DNA from: Thalassoroseus pseudoceratinae | GTDB taxonomy: Bacteria; Planctomycetota; Planctomycetia; Planctomycetales; Planctomycetaceae | Assembly (NCBI RefSeq): GCF_011634775.1 | Contig: NZ_JAALXT010000005.1 | Coordinates: 186,001-250,000, forward strand | Length of the DNA stretch: 64,000 nt | Direction of reading: 5' to 3' | Part shown: positions 1-10,200 of the stretch, one piece after another | How positions within the stretch are numbered: the stretch's first letter is position 1 | Layout: every line of letters starts with the position of its first letter | The notes under the pieces: model-generated | Told to the model about the DNA's origin: nothing | The model's input: only the letters and a program-made list of their open reading frames with translations | The model's database searches: none | Position numbers and translations under genes: made by a program

Positions 1-594
1 TGTACTCGCGGGCATCACGCCGTAACCAAGGAGAACAATCGCCGTAAGTCCCACGCCGATCAGATAGTCGAAGACTGCACTTGCCATCGCCGCTAAGACG
101 AGGACCTCGCGAGAACAGCGAAGTCGCTGCACGAGATGCGTTGAGGCAACTAGACTTTGCGATCCCCGCGTGAGGCAAGCTGCGAACATCTGCCAGGGAA
201 TCAATCCGCTAAACACGAAAACCGGATAAGGAAGGCCGGTGTCTCCAACTTTCACGACGTTGGCGGAGTTGAGGTAAATAAAGACTCCAGCCATCGCAAG
301 CGGCGTGAGAATCGCCCAACCAAGTCCTAAGATTGACTGGCGATAACGCGATACAATCTCTCGCCGAGCCAAACGCCAAAACACCTGGCGACTCGCTCTA
401 AGTTCTTGAAAGGCTTCCTTCCAGAACGAGAGACCGAACTCATTCACACGATCTGCAACGTTGACGAACTCGGTCAGAGAAGCCACGTCGGCTTGCGGGA
501 TTCCATCAGCTTGGACACTATCAGACCAAGGTTCTTTCTCCGCTTGCTCTGTCTGATCAACCTCGCAGACACCCGCAATCGTTTCCGTCGACAT
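1..594 (-). CDS. ABC-2 type polysaccharide export permease, partial (C-terminus beyond the left edge)
   Basis: This reading frame is open from an ATG at 594 to the window edge and encodes the first 198 residues of a membrane permease. A soluble N-terminus of about 70 residues leads into RREIVSRYRQSILGLGWA (residues 78-95), the typical entry to the first membrane helix of Wzm/TagG/KpsM-family ABC-2 permeases. Further hydrophobic segments lie near 96-110, 125-142 and 165-192. AGGA sits about eight bases before the ATG. Family members export lipid-linked or surface polysaccharide across the inner membrane with a separate ATPase, which should lie just outside the window. It is the last visible gene of the rhamnose/glycosyltransferase operon, which fits export of that glycan. 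Confidence 0.85.
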   Translation of the reverse strand, partial: MSTETIAGVCEVDQTEQAEKEPWSDSVQADGIPQADVASLTEFVNVADRVNEFGLSFWKEAFQELRASRQVFWRLARREIVSRYRQSILGLGWAILTPLAMAGVFIYLNSANVVKVGDTGLPYPVFVFSGLIPWQMFAACLTRGSQSLVASTHLVQRLRCSREVLVLAAMASAVFDYLIGVGLTAIVLLGYGVMPAST

Positions 595-699
595 ATGTGT
601 CGTCCTCGTGGTATATAGCCGCTGACAATGCACCGCGACGGGATCAAACTCGTGAGATGAGACTAAGTTCGTCGCCTGCAAACGCGATGAACGACAGCC

Positions 700-1416
700 C
701 TAGTTTTCTGAACTTTGAAACGAAGACCGAATTGCTCGGAGCGGCTTCTTCCAAGCATTGAGAATGCTGGACCGTTTCTCGGTGAGCTCGGGTCGCCGTC
801 GGCAAACCATGAGGTAGAATCGTGGTTTGAGTTTGCTCGGGTCTTTGGGATGTCGAGCCGGCAGCCATCGCTCGCGAACAAGCTCAAATTTTGGTTTGAT
901 CAGTCGGTGCAATTCTTTGCGGGTAAACTCTTTGACGTGATACTTCGAGACCAATTCTTCGGTCATAAACAATGGCGTACCGATGATGAACTGACCGTTT
1001 GGCTTGAGGTATTGATCGATCACGCCAAGAAGTTCAGTGGGATCGAGAAGATGTTCGATGCAATCCATCGAATAGATCAAGTCATAACCTTTGAACTCGG
1101 TCGGCATTCGTGAATGCATATCAGCGAACACACTATGAACTAGCGTGTAGTTCTCAACTTTATGCTCATCGAGTTCCTTCCGTGCGCATTTCACGCCGTC
1201 GGGATCTCCATCGACACCAACAACATGCTGACAGAAGTTTGACATCTCATACATGTACGCGCCATCACCACAGCCAAGGTCGAGGACAACATCCGTTGCC
1301 TTCGCGGCTGCACAGCAGTGCATGACACGCAATCCGTATTCGGGATGCGTTTTGAGATGTTCCCAATGGTAAGCTCCGTGGGCACGATATTTGTTGAACT
1401 CTACCATTGCAGTCAT
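700..1416 (-). CDS. Class I SAM-dependent methyltransferase
   Basis: This is a Rossmann-fold methyltransferase. Motif I is VVLDLGCGDGAY (about residues 43-54), followed by the acidic VVGVDGDPDG, a motif II-like LIYSMDCIEHLLDP and PNGQFIIGTPL. The frame also permits a TTG start at 1476 (258 aa), but the ATG at 1416 has GGAA just before it and gives a normal 238-residue enzyme. It sits between a glycosyltransferase (ending at 1507) and an export permease (starting at 594). A role in methylating the sugar chain or its carrier intermediate is therefore inferred; the substrate cannot be read from the sequence. Confidence 0.82.
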   Translation of the reverse strand: MTAMVEFNKYRAHGAYHWEHLKTHPEYGLRVMHCCAAAKATDVVLDLGCGDGAYMYEMSNFCQHVVGVDGDPDGVKCARKELDEHKVENYTLVHSVFADMHSRMPTEFKGYDLIYSMDCIEHLLDPTELLGVIDQYLKPNGQFIIGTPLFMTEELVSKYHVKEFTRKELHRLIKPKFELVRERWLPARHPKDPSKLKPRFYLMVCRRRPELTEKRSSILNAWKKPLRAIRSSFQSSEN

Positions 1417-1506
1417 GTTCGTTCCGATCTTTGAACGAGTGTCGAATCTTGGGGCATCAATAACGGTTCTTGCCAATTTTGCCTAGACGGAATTCGAGCA
1501 CTCCGG

Positions 1507-2478
1507 TTAAGCAGCTTTTGACAACGGTGTTCCCTGCTTCCACGCGATGACAGACTGAAAGTACGTCTCGTATTGGGCAGCGATTGCTTCAAGCGAGTAC
1601 GGATAACAGTCGGCTAAGAAACTTTCGTGTATTTCCTGCCGACGTTCATATGGCAGAATCTCTTGCAAGCAAGTTTCGAGTTGTTTCTCGTCCGTGAAGA
1701 AGCGGACGTGTCCATTGTCGACTTCACGATAGGACTGTTCATCGCTTTGAACAATTGCGGGAATTCCCGCTCCCATTAGATTCGCAAGTTTCACGTTCGA
1801 CTTGTAGCGAGACGCCATCATGGATCCGTGGAGTCCACCGCGGGCGGCAAAGCCGATATCACATAGCCCAAGATGTCTCGGATTGACGACAAACTTCAGT
1901 CCGAGTTTCTCAGCAACATCGGTGACAATTTGTTCCCAAGGGCCAAGGTATTCTGCTCGCCCTTCATAGCCAATCACTTCCGCTTTCTCGCGAATTTTGA
2001 TCGGTTTGGTGTTCTGCCGATAGTGGTGATAGATCGTCGTTGCGTTGGGCATGAGGTGGCCATGATCTTCCATCATTTTGCGATTCGGAAAGATCACTCC
2101 ATCGACTGGCAGCCCGTCAAAGAAGCGGTGAAAGTAGTCGAGCACTCTCGAGATGGAATTGTTTTCCAGCCCGTCAAACGGTTGAATCCACGGATCGACC
2201 GGATCGTAAATCACGGCTTTGCCAATGGCGTGCGCGTGAAGCGCAAGCGGAAGATCAAAGCGTTTGATGATGCACAGAACATCATAGTCAGCCAGCCGCG
2301 ACGGAGCGAAGTCCTGCTTGCCAAATGCCGCCCATTCCGGTCGCATGGATGCGATCTGATCGGCCCGCATCAGCCACGAACCGCTGGAACCGTCGCCCAC
2401 GAAACACACTTTGGGCGTTGTTCCGGTGGGTGAGTGACTTGATGTCGAGTTATGGTCGGTCAAGGAAATTTGGTCCAT
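1507..2478 (-). CDS. GT-B-like glycosyltransferase
   Basis: A 323-residue protein with the layout of a GT-B glycosyltransferase. The N-terminal half contains PKVCFVGDGSSGSWLMRADQ and a predicted sugar-acceptor domain. The C-terminal half has the donor-site pattern SRYKSNVKLANLMGAGIPAI followed by an acidic stretch (QSDEQSYREV), resembling the nucleotide-sugar loop of GT1/GT4 enzymes. The subfamily is uncertain because the usual E-x7-E motif is not clear. Its position in the rhamnose operon, 44 bases after the preceding gene and 30 before the methyltransferase, points to assembly of the exported glycan. Confidence 0.65.
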   Translation of the reverse strand: MDQISLTDHNSTSSHSPTGTTPKVCFVGDGSSGSWLMRADQIASMRPEWAAFGKQDFAPSRLADYDVLCIIKRFDLPLALHAHAIGKAVIYDPVDPWIQPFDGLENNSISRVLDYFHRFFDGLPVDGVIFPNRKMMEDHGHLMPNATTIYHHYRQNTKPIKIREKAEVIGYEGRAEYLGPWEQIVTDVAEKLGLKFVVNPRHLGLCDIGFAARGGLHGSMMASRYKSNVKLANLMGAGIPAIVQSDEQSYREVDNGHVRFFTDEKQLETCLQEILPYERRQEIHESFLADCYPYSLEAIAAQYETYFQSVIAWKQGTPLSKAA

Positions 2479-2522
2479 GGTGAGTCTGATTCAAACGGGT
2501 TGAGATCTTAGGCCACAGCAAA

Positions 2523-4004
2523 CTACCAGGAGCCATGCAAGAGTCGTCGCACGGCCCCGGCCGGGTTGCGTGCACTTCGTCCTGCAAAGGCATACGCCCT
2601 TTGTGTCAATACCACGAGCCGATTCCCTTGCGGACGTTGCGGCAAAGGGAACCGCCGTCGCGCTCGGAACAGTTCCATTTGTTCTTCGGAAAATGCGTCC
2701 AAGAGCGATTCGTTGATGTAGCCATCTTCACTGGCGTCATAAACGTCATCCACGGAAACGTCGCCTGTTGCAATCGCTCGCTGGAGTGCCGCATCCCAAG
2801 TGGGGCAGTTTCCGAGTTCCTGTTTCCAGGGTTGATGCTTCGGATCGAGAAATCGGTGAACCCGGGTATCCTTCGAGAGTTTCCCCGACGTCGGCCGCCA
2901 AGCCGATGGAATGGATTCCGCGATATCCTTCGAATCTTGAATCAACGCCAAGTTGTGAATGAGTTCGTCGGAGGTGTATCGGCCCTCGTCCAACTCACGG
3001 ATGATGGCTTCAATTTTCCAGTCGGCTCGCTCGCAATTGATGACTTGCAAGCTCGATTCCCAGCCGGCTGAGTCGGATCGACGAAGCACCGCAACTTGGC
3101 AGTCCTCCATCGCGAGCTGCGCAAGTTCGCTGACATCATTTCGGACCAACATATCGGCCTGCACGAAAAGTGCTTGGCCCTGGTAGCCGGTCATTTCTGG
3201 CACGAAGAATCGAGTCAAAGCGCGAGGATCGCGTGGCCAACATTGTGGATTCCGCACTCGTGGCAGCGGTGGATTCTTGAGAACCGTCACGGCGACCGTC
3301 GTTGTTGCATGATCTCGAATCTGGCGAGCCAACACCGAAGCGGCCAGTTCTTGCGATTCATCCGCATTGATAAAAACCCGAAACGGTTGTGTAAGCGGTG
3401 TGCATGTCAGGCTGAGATTGGCCAGATGTTTCCGACGATGATCGCGTTGTTTTCGCTGCCGTTGTGGGTCGGTCACCAACGAATGCGATTCGTGGAATGG
3501 ACGGAAGTCGTCATGGAGATCCGCTGTTTCATCGCAACCAAGTGTTTCTAACGTGGTCGCGCCAAGTTTTGCCAGGAGTTCGCAGGCGATTCGTTCGTCG
3601 AGGGCCGGTCGATGTTTGTCGAAGCCGCTCGAACACGCCTCCAAACCCGAACGGTCGAAACCAACGACTCGCCCATCGTCTGCAAGCGTTTGCAATGCTG
3701 GTACCACACGGACGAGTTCATCGAGCGTGATGGTCCCCGGGCGACCGTGCACGTATGGTTCCGTCGGCATCAGAAGTGTGCCGACGTCTTTCAGATCGGA
3801 CGCGGAACAACAATCGATGGTTTCCGCATCGAGTACGATGGCAAAGTCGACCGGCGTATGGCGAAAAACGTGATTGAGCCCAACCGTCGTTCGTTGCGAC
3901 AGATCGACGTTGTTCATCTCGGCAAACGTGGGACCTTCACCGATCAGCAACCAGCCATTTGGTTGACGATTGAGTTGTTGAGACCAATCACAGAATTCGA
4001 TCAC
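2523..4004 (-). CDS. Two-domain protein: DUF115/MptE-like N-terminus and glycosyltransferase-like C-terminus
   Basis: The N-terminal part contains GWLLIGEGPTFAEM and TTVGLNHVFRHTPVDFAIVL, the pattern of the DUF115/MptE-like fold also found in glycan-modifying proteins. After about residue 205 a second domain begins with FRVFINADESQELAASVLA. It contains ALFVQADMLVRNDVSEL and resembles GT-A enzymes of the GT8-like type, with QADM where a DxD would be expected. The frame is open back to a GTG at 4100 (525 aa). The GTG at 4004 is preferred because GGAG lies eight bases upstream, giving 493 residues. It follows rmlC in the glycan operon. The domain names are a reading of local patterns and need a profile search. 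Confidence 0.55.
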   Translation of the reverse strand: MIEFCDWSQQLNRQPNGWLLIGEGPTFAEMNNVDLSQRTTVGLNHVFRHTPVDFAIVLDAETIDCCSASDLKDVGTLLMPTEPYVHGRPGTITLDELVRVVPALQTLADDGRVVGFDRSGLEACSSGFDKHRPALDERIACELLAKLGATTLETLGCDETADLHDDFRPFHESHSLVTDPQRQRKQRDHRRKHLANLSLTCTPLTQPFRVFINADESQELAASVLARQIRDHATTTVAVTVLKNPPLPRVRNPQCWPRDPRALTRFFVPEMTGYQGQALFVQADMLVRNDVSELAQLAMEDCQVAVLRRSDSAGWESSLQVINCERADWKIEAIIRELDEGRYTSDELIHNLALIQDSKDIAESIPSAWRPTSGKLSKDTRVHRFLDPKHQPWKQELGNCPTWDAALQRAIATGDVSVDDVYDASEDGYINESLLDAFSEEQMELFRARRRFPLPQRPQGNRLVVLTQRAYAFAGRSARNPAGAVRRLLHGSW

Positions 4005-4216
4005 AGGTGACACTCCGGTGTCCAATCCATTGAGACGGTGTTTCCGGATCGGTAACCGATCGAGAATGTTGAGGCGACACTGCCGACGCAATGTTGCCAC
4101 ACGTCGGCTTCCGACATTCTCTTTTCGTCACAATCGCTACCATCCAACCAGATGAATCCGGAAAAAATCTTCCGCGTCCGGAGAGCCCGGTAGGCTCTCC
4201 GTGCCAGACCGGCTTT

Positions 4217-4804
4217 TCAGGCTGCATTCCGATAGGACGCATCCGGCTCGGTTAGTTGAAAGGTGAGCCGTTCGAGCGGCACATCCTTCAGTCGAGGGGC
4301 GTCTTTGTCTTTGTCGGAAAGTGCTGGCTCGTCGACGGGCCAGTCGATCCCCAAATCGGGATCGTTCCAGAGAATGCTGCCTTCAGCCTGCGGATCGTAG
4401 AAGTCCGTGCATTTGTAGACGAACAACGCCATCTCGCTGGTCACGCAGAATCCGTGTGCGAAGCCAGGCGGAACGTAGAATTGTCGTTTGTTCTCGGCGG
4501 AAAGCGTGACGCCGACCCATTCGCCAAAAGTCTTCGAACCGGCTCGTACGTCGACGGCCACATCGTAGACTTCGCCTTCCAGAACCGAAACCAGTTTGCC
4601 TTGGGTGTTGGGATTCTGGTAATGCAAACCACGGAGAATGCCTCGCCGAGAGTACGAGAGATTGTCCTGCACGAAGCTGGCATTCAAGCCGGATTCCTGA
4701 TACCGCTTGGCGTTCCACGTTTCCATGAAAAAACCGCGATGATCGCCGAACACCTTCGGTTCGATGATGACCACACCATCGAGTTTGGTTGATTTGATTT
4801 CCAT
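4217..4804 (-). CDS. rmlC: dTDP-4-dehydrorhamnose 3,5-epimerase
   Basis: RmlC epimerises dTDP-4-keto-6-deoxyglucose at C3 and C5, the third step of dTDP-L-rhamnose synthesis. The 195-residue cupin has the family signature GDHRGFFMETWN near residue 20, the catalytic histidine in LRGLHYQ (His61) followed by Lys70, and YVPPGFAHGFCV with the downstream Tyr of ALFVYKCTDFY. Length and motifs are normal. GGAGGA lies a few bases before the ATG. It sits 36 bases after rmlB and is clearly co-transcribed with the other rml genes. Confidence 0.96.
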   Translation of the reverse strand: MEIKSTKLDGVVIIEPKVFGDHRGFFMETWNAKRYQESGLNASFVQDNLSYSRRGILRGLHYQNPNTQGKLVSVLEGEVYDVAVDVRAGSKTFGEWVGVTLSAENKRQFYVPPGFAHGFCVTSEMALFVYKCTDFYDPQAEGSILWNDPDLGIDWPVDEPALSDKDKDAPRLKDVPLERLTFQLTEPDASYRNAA

Positions 4805-4840
4805 TTGTGTCCTCCGTGACTGGCGTCTCGCCGAGATTGT

Positions 4841-5911
4841 TTACGCTGACTTCTTTTGATCGTCCAGACCGAGACGTTGACCTTCGTAGCGATCGTTCGT
4901 CACCCGTTGACACCAGGAATCGTTCGCGAGGTACCATTCCACCGTGCGTCGCAAACCGGTTTCAAAGGTTTCGCTGGGGGTCACGCCGAGTTCGCGTTCG
5001 ATCTTGTTGCAATCGATGGCGTAGCGGAAATCGTGTCCGGGTCGGTCGGTCACGAAGGTAATGAGATTCTTGTGCGGTGCGTATTCGGATGCCGGTAGCA
5101 GCTCGTCGAGCAAGTTGCAGATCGCTTCGACAACTTGCAAGTTCGTTCGCTCGTTGCGTCCACCGATGTTATAGGTTTCCCCGACGACACCTTTCTCGAC
5201 GACCGTAACCAAGGCTCGTGCGTGATCGTCAACGAACAACCAGTCTCGCACGTTCTCGCCGGTTCCGTAGATCGGCAGCGGTTTCCCGGCGATGGCATTG
5301 CGAATGATCACCGGGATCAGTTTTTCCGGATATTGGAACGGACCGTAGTTGTTCGAGCAGTTCGTCACAATCGTTGGCAAACCGAACGTGTGTTCCCAGG
5401 CACGCACGAGATGGTCCGAAGAGGCCTTACTCGCCGAGTAAGGCGAACTTGGATCGTACGGTGTTGTTTCCAGGAAGAATCCGTCGTCGCCCAGCGAACC
5501 ATAGACTTCATCGGTCGAGATGTGATGGAAACGGAAGGCGGATTTTTGGTCTTCCGGCAGCGTGTTCCAATAGGTCCGAGCGGCTTCGAGCATGTTGTAG
5601 GTTCCGACGATGTTCGTTTGAATGAACTCGGCGGGACCGTCAATCGAGCGATCCACATGCGACTCGGCCGCCAAGTGCATGACCGCATCCGGGCGATGCG
5701 TTTCGAACAACTGATTGATCTTCGGCGCATCACAAATGTTGACTTGCTCGAAGGTGTAACGTGGATCGTCGGCGATCATTTCCAAGGTCGAGAGATGACC
5801 GGCATAGGTCAGGCAATCGACATTGACGACCTCATGGTCCGTATTGCTGATCAGGTGGCGAATAACCGCAGAACCAATGAACCCGGCTCCGCCGGTGACG
5901 AGAATCTTCAT
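4841..5911 (-). CDS. rmlB: dTDP-glucose 4,6-dehydratase
   Basis: RmlB converts dTDP-glucose to dTDP-4-keto-6-deoxyglucose with bound NAD+. This 356-residue short-chain dehydrogenase-type enzyme shows the NAD motif TGGAGFIGS (residues 6-14), [16 protein letters not shown], the catalytic Thr-Asp-Glu in STDEVYG and [14 protein letters not shown] with the Tyr/Lys pair. [17 protein letters not shown] is another family signature. AAGGA lies upstream of the ATG. It is the third rml gene in transcription order (A, D, B, C). Confidence 0.97.
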   Translation of the reverse strand: MKILVTGGAGFIGSAVIRHLISNTDHEVVNVDCLTYAGHLSTLEMIADDPRYTFEQVNICDAPKINQLFETHRPDAVMHLAAESHVDRSIDGPAEFIQTNIVGTYNMLEAARTYWNTLPEDQKSAFRFHHISTDEVYGSLGDDGFFLETTPYDPSSPYSASKASSDHLVRAWEHTFGLPTIVTNCSNNYGPFQYPEKLIPVIIRNAIAGKPLPIYGTGENVRDWLFVDDHARALVTVVEKGVVGETYNIGGRNERTNLQVVEAICNLLDELLPASEYAPHKNLITFVTDRPGHDFRYAIDCNKIERELGVTPSETFETGLRRTVEWYLANDSWCQRVTNDRYEGQRLGLDDQKKSA

Positions 5912-6017
5912 GTCTCACATCCTTGTATGATCGCTGTGTCGTGAGTTGAGTCGGTTTAGGAAAGTATCGAAAGGCGGTTGAAGTTCAAATTTCCAGTCAC
6001 TCGGATTTGCACAAGGT

Positions 6018-7004
6018 CTAGGCAACTTTGCAATCGGCCTTGGTGGCCGTTGGTAGTGTGGATCGCAAGTTCGCGAAGGTGGCTCGAAGCGCGGATTGCC
6101 AACTCGGACCAACAATGCCGAAGGTTTCTGTCAGCTTTGAGCAATCGAGCCGAGAGTTCAGCGGACGCGTCGCCGGTGTGGGATAGTCGGCTGTGGGAAT
6201 CGCTTTCACGTTGCGAATGGACAGCGGCACATCGGCGTTGTTGGCAAGTTCAAAGATCTCGCTTGCGAACTCATGCCAACTGGTCGTTCCGTCACACGCG
6301 AAGTGATAGGTCCCACCGACACGGTTCAAGAACGATGCAAAATCTCCATTCGCCTGGGCGAGAACTTGCCCTGTGGCTTCGGCGATTGCACGAGCGGATG
6401 TCGGGGCACCGATTTGATCGGCCACGATCGAAAGTTCCGGACGCTCCAGCCCCAATCGCAACATCGTTTTGACAAAGTTGTTGCCATGGACGCCGTAGAC
6501 CCAGCTCACACGCAGTAACAAATGGTCAACGCCGACTGATCGCAACGCTTCCTCGCCAGCCAGTTTGCTCGCACCGTATGCCCCCAGCGGTCCGGTGGGA
6601 GCATCTTCGCAGAACGGTTGATCGCCTGCGCCGTTGAAAACATAATCGGTCGAATAGTGTACCACGCCTGCGCCGATTTTCTTGGCGGCTTCAGCGATCA
6701 CGGCGACGGCGTCCGCGTTGATCCAATTCGCCATTTCCGTGTCGGATTCGGCTCGATCAACCGCCGTATAAGCGGCCGCGTTGACGATGAGTTGCGGTTG
6801 AACGTCGTTCACGCATGCACGGATGGCGTTGGCATCGGTCAAGTCGAGCGGTCGGCATTCCGCCACCACGAGTGAAAACCCGGTCCGTGTGGTTGCCGTC
6901 ACGTCACCAAGCGTGGAAAGCGTTTGAGCCAATTCCCAACCGACTTGGCCGTTCGCACCAATCAGCAGAATCCGCGGGCGACTTTCCGAGGAAATTGAAC
7001 TCAT
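6018..7004 (-). CDS. rmlD: dTDP-4-dehydrorhamnose reductase
   Basis: RmlD performs the last, NAD(P)H-dependent reduction to dTDP-L-rhamnose. The protein (about 328 aa) begins with a Rossmann motif, ILLIGANGQVGWEL, and has NAAAYTAVDRAE, HYSTDYVFNGAG and YGASKLAGEEAL, the Thr/Tyr/Lys catalytic set of the family. A GTG start four codons upstream (7016) is possible; the ATG at 7004 is chosen. It lies between rmlA and rmlB with gaps of 67 and 106 bases, consistent with one transcript. Confidence 0.95.
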   Translation of the reverse strand: MSSISSESRPRILLIGANGQVGWELAQTLSTLGDVTATTRTGFSLVVAECRPLDLTDANAIRACVNDVQPQLIVNAAAYTAVDRAESDTEMANWINADAVAVIAEAAKKIGAGVVHYSTDYVFNGAGDQPFCEDAPTGPLGAYGASKLAGEEALRSVGVDHLLLRVSWVYGVHGNNFVKTMLRLGLERPELSIVADQIGAPTSARAIAEATGQVLAQANGDFASFLNRVGGTYHFACDGTTSWHEFASEIFELANNADVPLSIRNVKAIPTADYPTPATRPLNSRLDCSKLTETFGIVGPSWQSALRATFANLRSTLPTATKADCKVA

Positions 7005-7071
7005 ACTCTGTACCACTTTCGCAATGTTACTACGACGAATCTCGTAATCTCTGTGTGACCCGAAATGATGA

Positions 7072-8022
7072 CTATGCGGCCTCGGGAATTGTCTTGGGCT
7101 GTGTTCGTTGCGACGAACCCTCGACGCGGATCATGTCGATCAGATAGCGACCGTACTCGTTTTTCTTCATCGGGTCCGCGAGCTTCAACACGTCTTCGTC
7201 GGTGATGAGTCCCATTCGCCAAGCGATTTCCTCAGGACAGGCGATCTTCAACCCCTGCCGTGATTCCAACACCGCCACGAATTGCGACGCTTCCATCAAC
7301 GACTCGTGTGTGCCGGTGTCCAACCACGCACTCCCACGACCGAGTGTTTCGACGAACAACCGTTTCTGTTCCAAGTAGATGCGGTTGATATCGGTAATTT
7401 CCAATTCACCACGTGCGGATGGCTTCAGATTCTTCGCCATCTCGACCACATCGTTGTCATAGAAGTACAGCCCGGTGACAGCCCAATTCGATTTTGGTTG
7501 AGCCGGTTTCTCTTCGATTTCGAGCGCTCGTTTGTCGTCATCAAGCACCACAACCCCATACCGTTCGGGATCGTGCACGTGGTAAGCGAACACACTGGCA
7601 CCATCCTCGACAGACGCCGCATTCCGCAGCGTTGCGGTGAGTTGATGTCCGTAGAAAATGTTGTCCCCTAACACTAGACACGTTGGATCGTTACCGACGA
7701 AATCCTCACCGATGATGAAGGCTTGTGCCAGCCCTTCCGGCTTGGGTTGTTCGGCGTATTGCAAATTGATGCCCCATTGCGAACCGTCCCCGAGCATCTT
7801 CTGAAACAACGGCAAATCGTGTGGAGTGCTGATGACGAGGATGTCTTCAATGCCCGCGAGCATCAGTGTGCTCAGCGGGTAGTAGATCATCGGTTTGTCA
7901 TAAATTGGCAGCAATTGCTTGCTGATGACTTGCGTAATGGGGTACAGCCGCGTGCCCGATCCGCCGGCGAGAATGATGCCTTTGCGTCGGCTCGTGGAAC
8001 ACGATTGAGAGGTCTGTGGCAT
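7072..8022 (-). CDS. rmlA: Glucose-1-phosphate thymidylyltransferase
   Basis: RmlA makes dTDP-glucose from dTTP and glucose-1-phosphate and commits carbon to rhamnose. The nucleotide-binding motif [17 protein letters not shown] lies near the N-terminus. [22 protein letters not shown] and [20 protein letters not shown] follow as in other RmlA proteins. The frame extends upstream to 8208, but that start would overlap the preceding glycosyltransferase and add 62 non-conserved residues. The ATG at 8022 with GGAG eight bases ahead gives the expected size (316 aa). The first ~13 residues are a short Ser/Thr/Arg-rich tail before the fold. Confidence 0.96.
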   Translation of the reverse strand: MPQTSQSCSTSRRKGIILAGGSGTRLYPITQVISKQLLPIYDKPMIYYPLSTLMLAGIEDILVISTPHDLPLFQKMLGDGSQWGINLQYAEQPKPEGLAQAFIIGEDFVGNDPTCLVLGDNIFYGHQLTATLRNAASVEDGASVFAYHVHDPERYGVVVLDDDKRALEIEEKPAQPKSNWAVTGLYFYDNDVVEMAKNLKPSARGELEITDINRIYLEQKRLFVETLGRGSAWLDTGTHESLMEASQFVAVLESRQGLKIACPEEIAWRMGLITDEDVLKLADPMKKNEYGRYLIDMIRVEGSSQRTQPKTIPEAA

Positions 8023-8075
8023 GGGTGTGATCTCCGTCCTTGGCGGTTCGGTTTTTCGTGACGAGTTGGCGATTG

Positions 8076-9971
8076 TCAAGCCGCCTGTTCCAATTCCGTC
8101 TGTGTCTGTGGCTGCGTTGTGGTTTGAAACCGATCGATCCAACACGCAAGTTGTTCGATGGTGTTTTGTTCGTCCGTCCGGCGGAAACGTGGCGTCGTTG
8201 CCAAACATTCCAATGCCGGATGGAAATACGGATCGCGGTCGATGCCTCGTTTCACCAGGAAGTCGACAAAAAGTTCGAGGTCTTCCAGACTATCACCCAG
8301 CGGCCGCGTGGCTGATTCGTGATGCACCAACGTGGCGTGCGGTGTATATAGATTCCGATACCCTTGCTGCCAAATCTTCAAGCATAACGTAACATCGCTG
8401 TAGGTCATGCGGAATTCTTCATCCATCCCACCGACATCCCAGAACAACTGAGTGCGAATCAATTGACAGGCCCCAGTGACGGCGGACACGTTGCGAAGCG
8501 ATTCCGAATCCCCGAGCGGACTTGGTGTTCCTGGCGGGACATTCGAAAACAGATGACCCGCAACACTGGTGAGTCCCAATGCCAATCCTGCATGTTGAAT
8601 CTTGCCGGTCGGAAACAGCAGTCGGGCTCCGACCACACCGATTTCCGGTCGCTCGCCCCACCGAACCAGCTCGGTGAGCCAATCGGGATCGACGACTTCG
8701 ATGTCATTGTTCAAGAACAGCAAGTACTCGCCGGTGGCCGCTTTGGCTCCGATGTTGCATGCCACCGAATAATTGAACGGCTGATCAAAATTGACCAACC
8801 GCACGCGATCATCACCGTTCAACGATTCATACAACGCGAGCACGTCTTCATCCGTGCTGCCGTTGTCCACGAGAATGATTTCCAGCGAGGGATACGCGGT
8901 TTGGTTGAGCAATCCATCGAGACACGTCGAGATCAGCGAGAATCGGTCTCTCGTCGGAATGACGACGGAAACCGTTTTCAATGAATCCACCGGCCACGTG
9001 ACTCGCAACCGTCGATTCGGTTGACGTTCAACCTGACCGTTGATGCCTCGACGTACTAGAGTCTTCGCCATGCAGTCTTCGGCGTTCTCCCGCGATTCTG
9101 TTTCCGGGCAGCGGTGGTAGAGAATCTGAGGAATGTGACAAACGCGGCTGGCCCGTTCCGCCGCCAAGAGCAGCGTTTCCCAACTCGATGTCGGCTTGTC
9201 ATCGCAGGTTCGCAGGAATTCGGATCGGACGAAGACGGTGTTGCCGATGTCGTTGGCTTCGAGCAGATTCTCCGGCGACCAATCGGGCAACAGTGTGGGA
9301 AAACACCGCTGACCCGTTGGAGTCCAAACGTCGTGATCGCCGTAAAGCACGTCGATTTCCGAATCCTCGTCGAGTTGGTCCGCAACGGCAAACAATGCCC
9401 ACGGCGGCAACCGATCCCCGAGATTCAACTTCGCGACAAACGCACCCTTCGGATGGCCAATCCAATCGGCTTCGTTCGTGGCAATCACGCGAATTTGGGA
9501 TTCGTCGTTTGCCAGATCAAGAATTTCCGCGGATGGACGATCCGAGACGATAATCCATTCCCAGTTGGAATAGGTTTGTCGTGCCAAGCTATCCGCTGTG
9601 AGTTTCAAGTATTGTTGCAGATTCTTGAGGGGAAGGCCATCCGCGACTGTGGTCCACACAGAAAACAGCGGACCGTTAACCTGTTGTGACCACAGGGTTT
9701 GCCGTTGAAGTTCAACAGCATTCGGTTCAAACGCGTTTCGCCACGCACGGTAATTTGCCGACGGGCGAGCTTGGCGGTATTGGCGTTGCAGACGACGAGC
9801 AAACCGCCCAACAACCGCCTGGATTCCTTCCTCACGCAGATAATGCGAGGCTTTTCCGAATGCGTACGCGAACCTGCGGGCCAATCCACGGACGTTCATC
9901 CGCTGCCCAAGTCGCTTTAGTGATGATGCCCGGCGACTGGAAGTTCCAGCGACCGTTGGAATCATCCACAT
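8076..9971 (-). CDS. Family 2 glycosyltransferase with two GT2-like modules
   Basis: This 631-residue protein is the first gene of the operon and has a good ribosome site (GGAGGG before the ATG). After a basic N-terminal region of about 100 residues comes a GT2-like module (about 101-230: [22 protein letters not shown]) whose usual DxD position reads LNLGDRLPP, so it may be degenerate. A canonical GT2 domain follows from about 350: [45 protein letters not shown] and [18 protein letters not shown]. The second module resembles O-antigen rhamnosyltransferases, which fits the adjacent dTDP-rhamnose genes. Donor and acceptor remain inferred. Confidence 0.88.
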   Translation of the reverse strand: MWMIPTVAGTSSRRASSLKRLGQRMNVRGLARRFAYAFGKASHYLREEGIQAVVGRFARRLQRQYRQARPSANYRAWRNAFEPNAVELQRQTLWSQQVNGPLFSVWTTVADGLPLKNLQQYLKLTADSLARQTYSNWEWIIVSDRPSAEILDLANDESQIRVIATNEADWIGHPKGAFVAKLNLGDRLPPWALFAVADQLDEDSEIDVLYGDHDVWTPTGQRCFPTLLPDWSPENLLEANDIGNTVFVRSEFLRTCDDKPTSSWETLLLAAERASRVCHIPQILYHRCPETESRENAEDCMAKTLVRRGINGQVERQPNRRLRVTWPVDSLKTVSVVIPTRDRFSLISTCLDGLLNQTAYPSLEIILVDNGSTDEDVLALYESLNGDDRVRLVNFDQPFNYSVACNIGAKAATGEYLLFLNNDIEVVDPDWLTELVRWGERPEIGVVGARLLFPTGKIQHAGLALGLTSVAGHLFSNVPPGTPSPLGDSESLRNVSAVTGACQLIRTQLFWDVGGMDEEFRMTYSDVTLCLKIWQQGYRNLYTPHATLVHHESATRPLGDSLEDLELFVDFLVKRGIDRDPYFHPALECLATTPRFRRTDEQNTIEQLACWIDRFQTTTQPQTQTELEQAA

Positions 9972-10071
9972 CCGAAAGCCCTCCGTGTGGTCGAAAGCAT
10001 CGGCCCATCCTAGACCGACTCGCGCGGAGTATAGCCCTCATTTTCGGAGTGTGTCAATAAGTTTCCGCGAA

Positions 10072-10100
10072 CCGCCTGAATCGCCGGGTTTTTCAGGCGG
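10072..10100. other. Hairpin in the gap ahead of the glycan operon
   Basis: CCGCCTGAA (10072-10080) and TTCAGGCGG (10092-10100) form a 9-bp perfect stem around an 11-base loop. It lies between the end of the 1192-aa gene (10201) and the start of the glycosyltransferase (9971). There is no T-run on either side, so it is not a textbook terminator. It may still separate the two transcription units or belong to the operon leader. Confidence 0.35.
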
Positions 10101-10200
10101 AAACGTGCAAAGGCGTTTTGCGATGCGTAGCGTCGGTCGATAGGGTTTTCCCTATGAAGACACAGCGTCTACCCCAAACACGGAAAGACTGTGACATGGT

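Noticed and set aside
1110-1325. Plus-strand frame opposite the methyltransferase
   Set aside because: A shadow of the minus-strand SAM methyltransferase, which has intact motif I.
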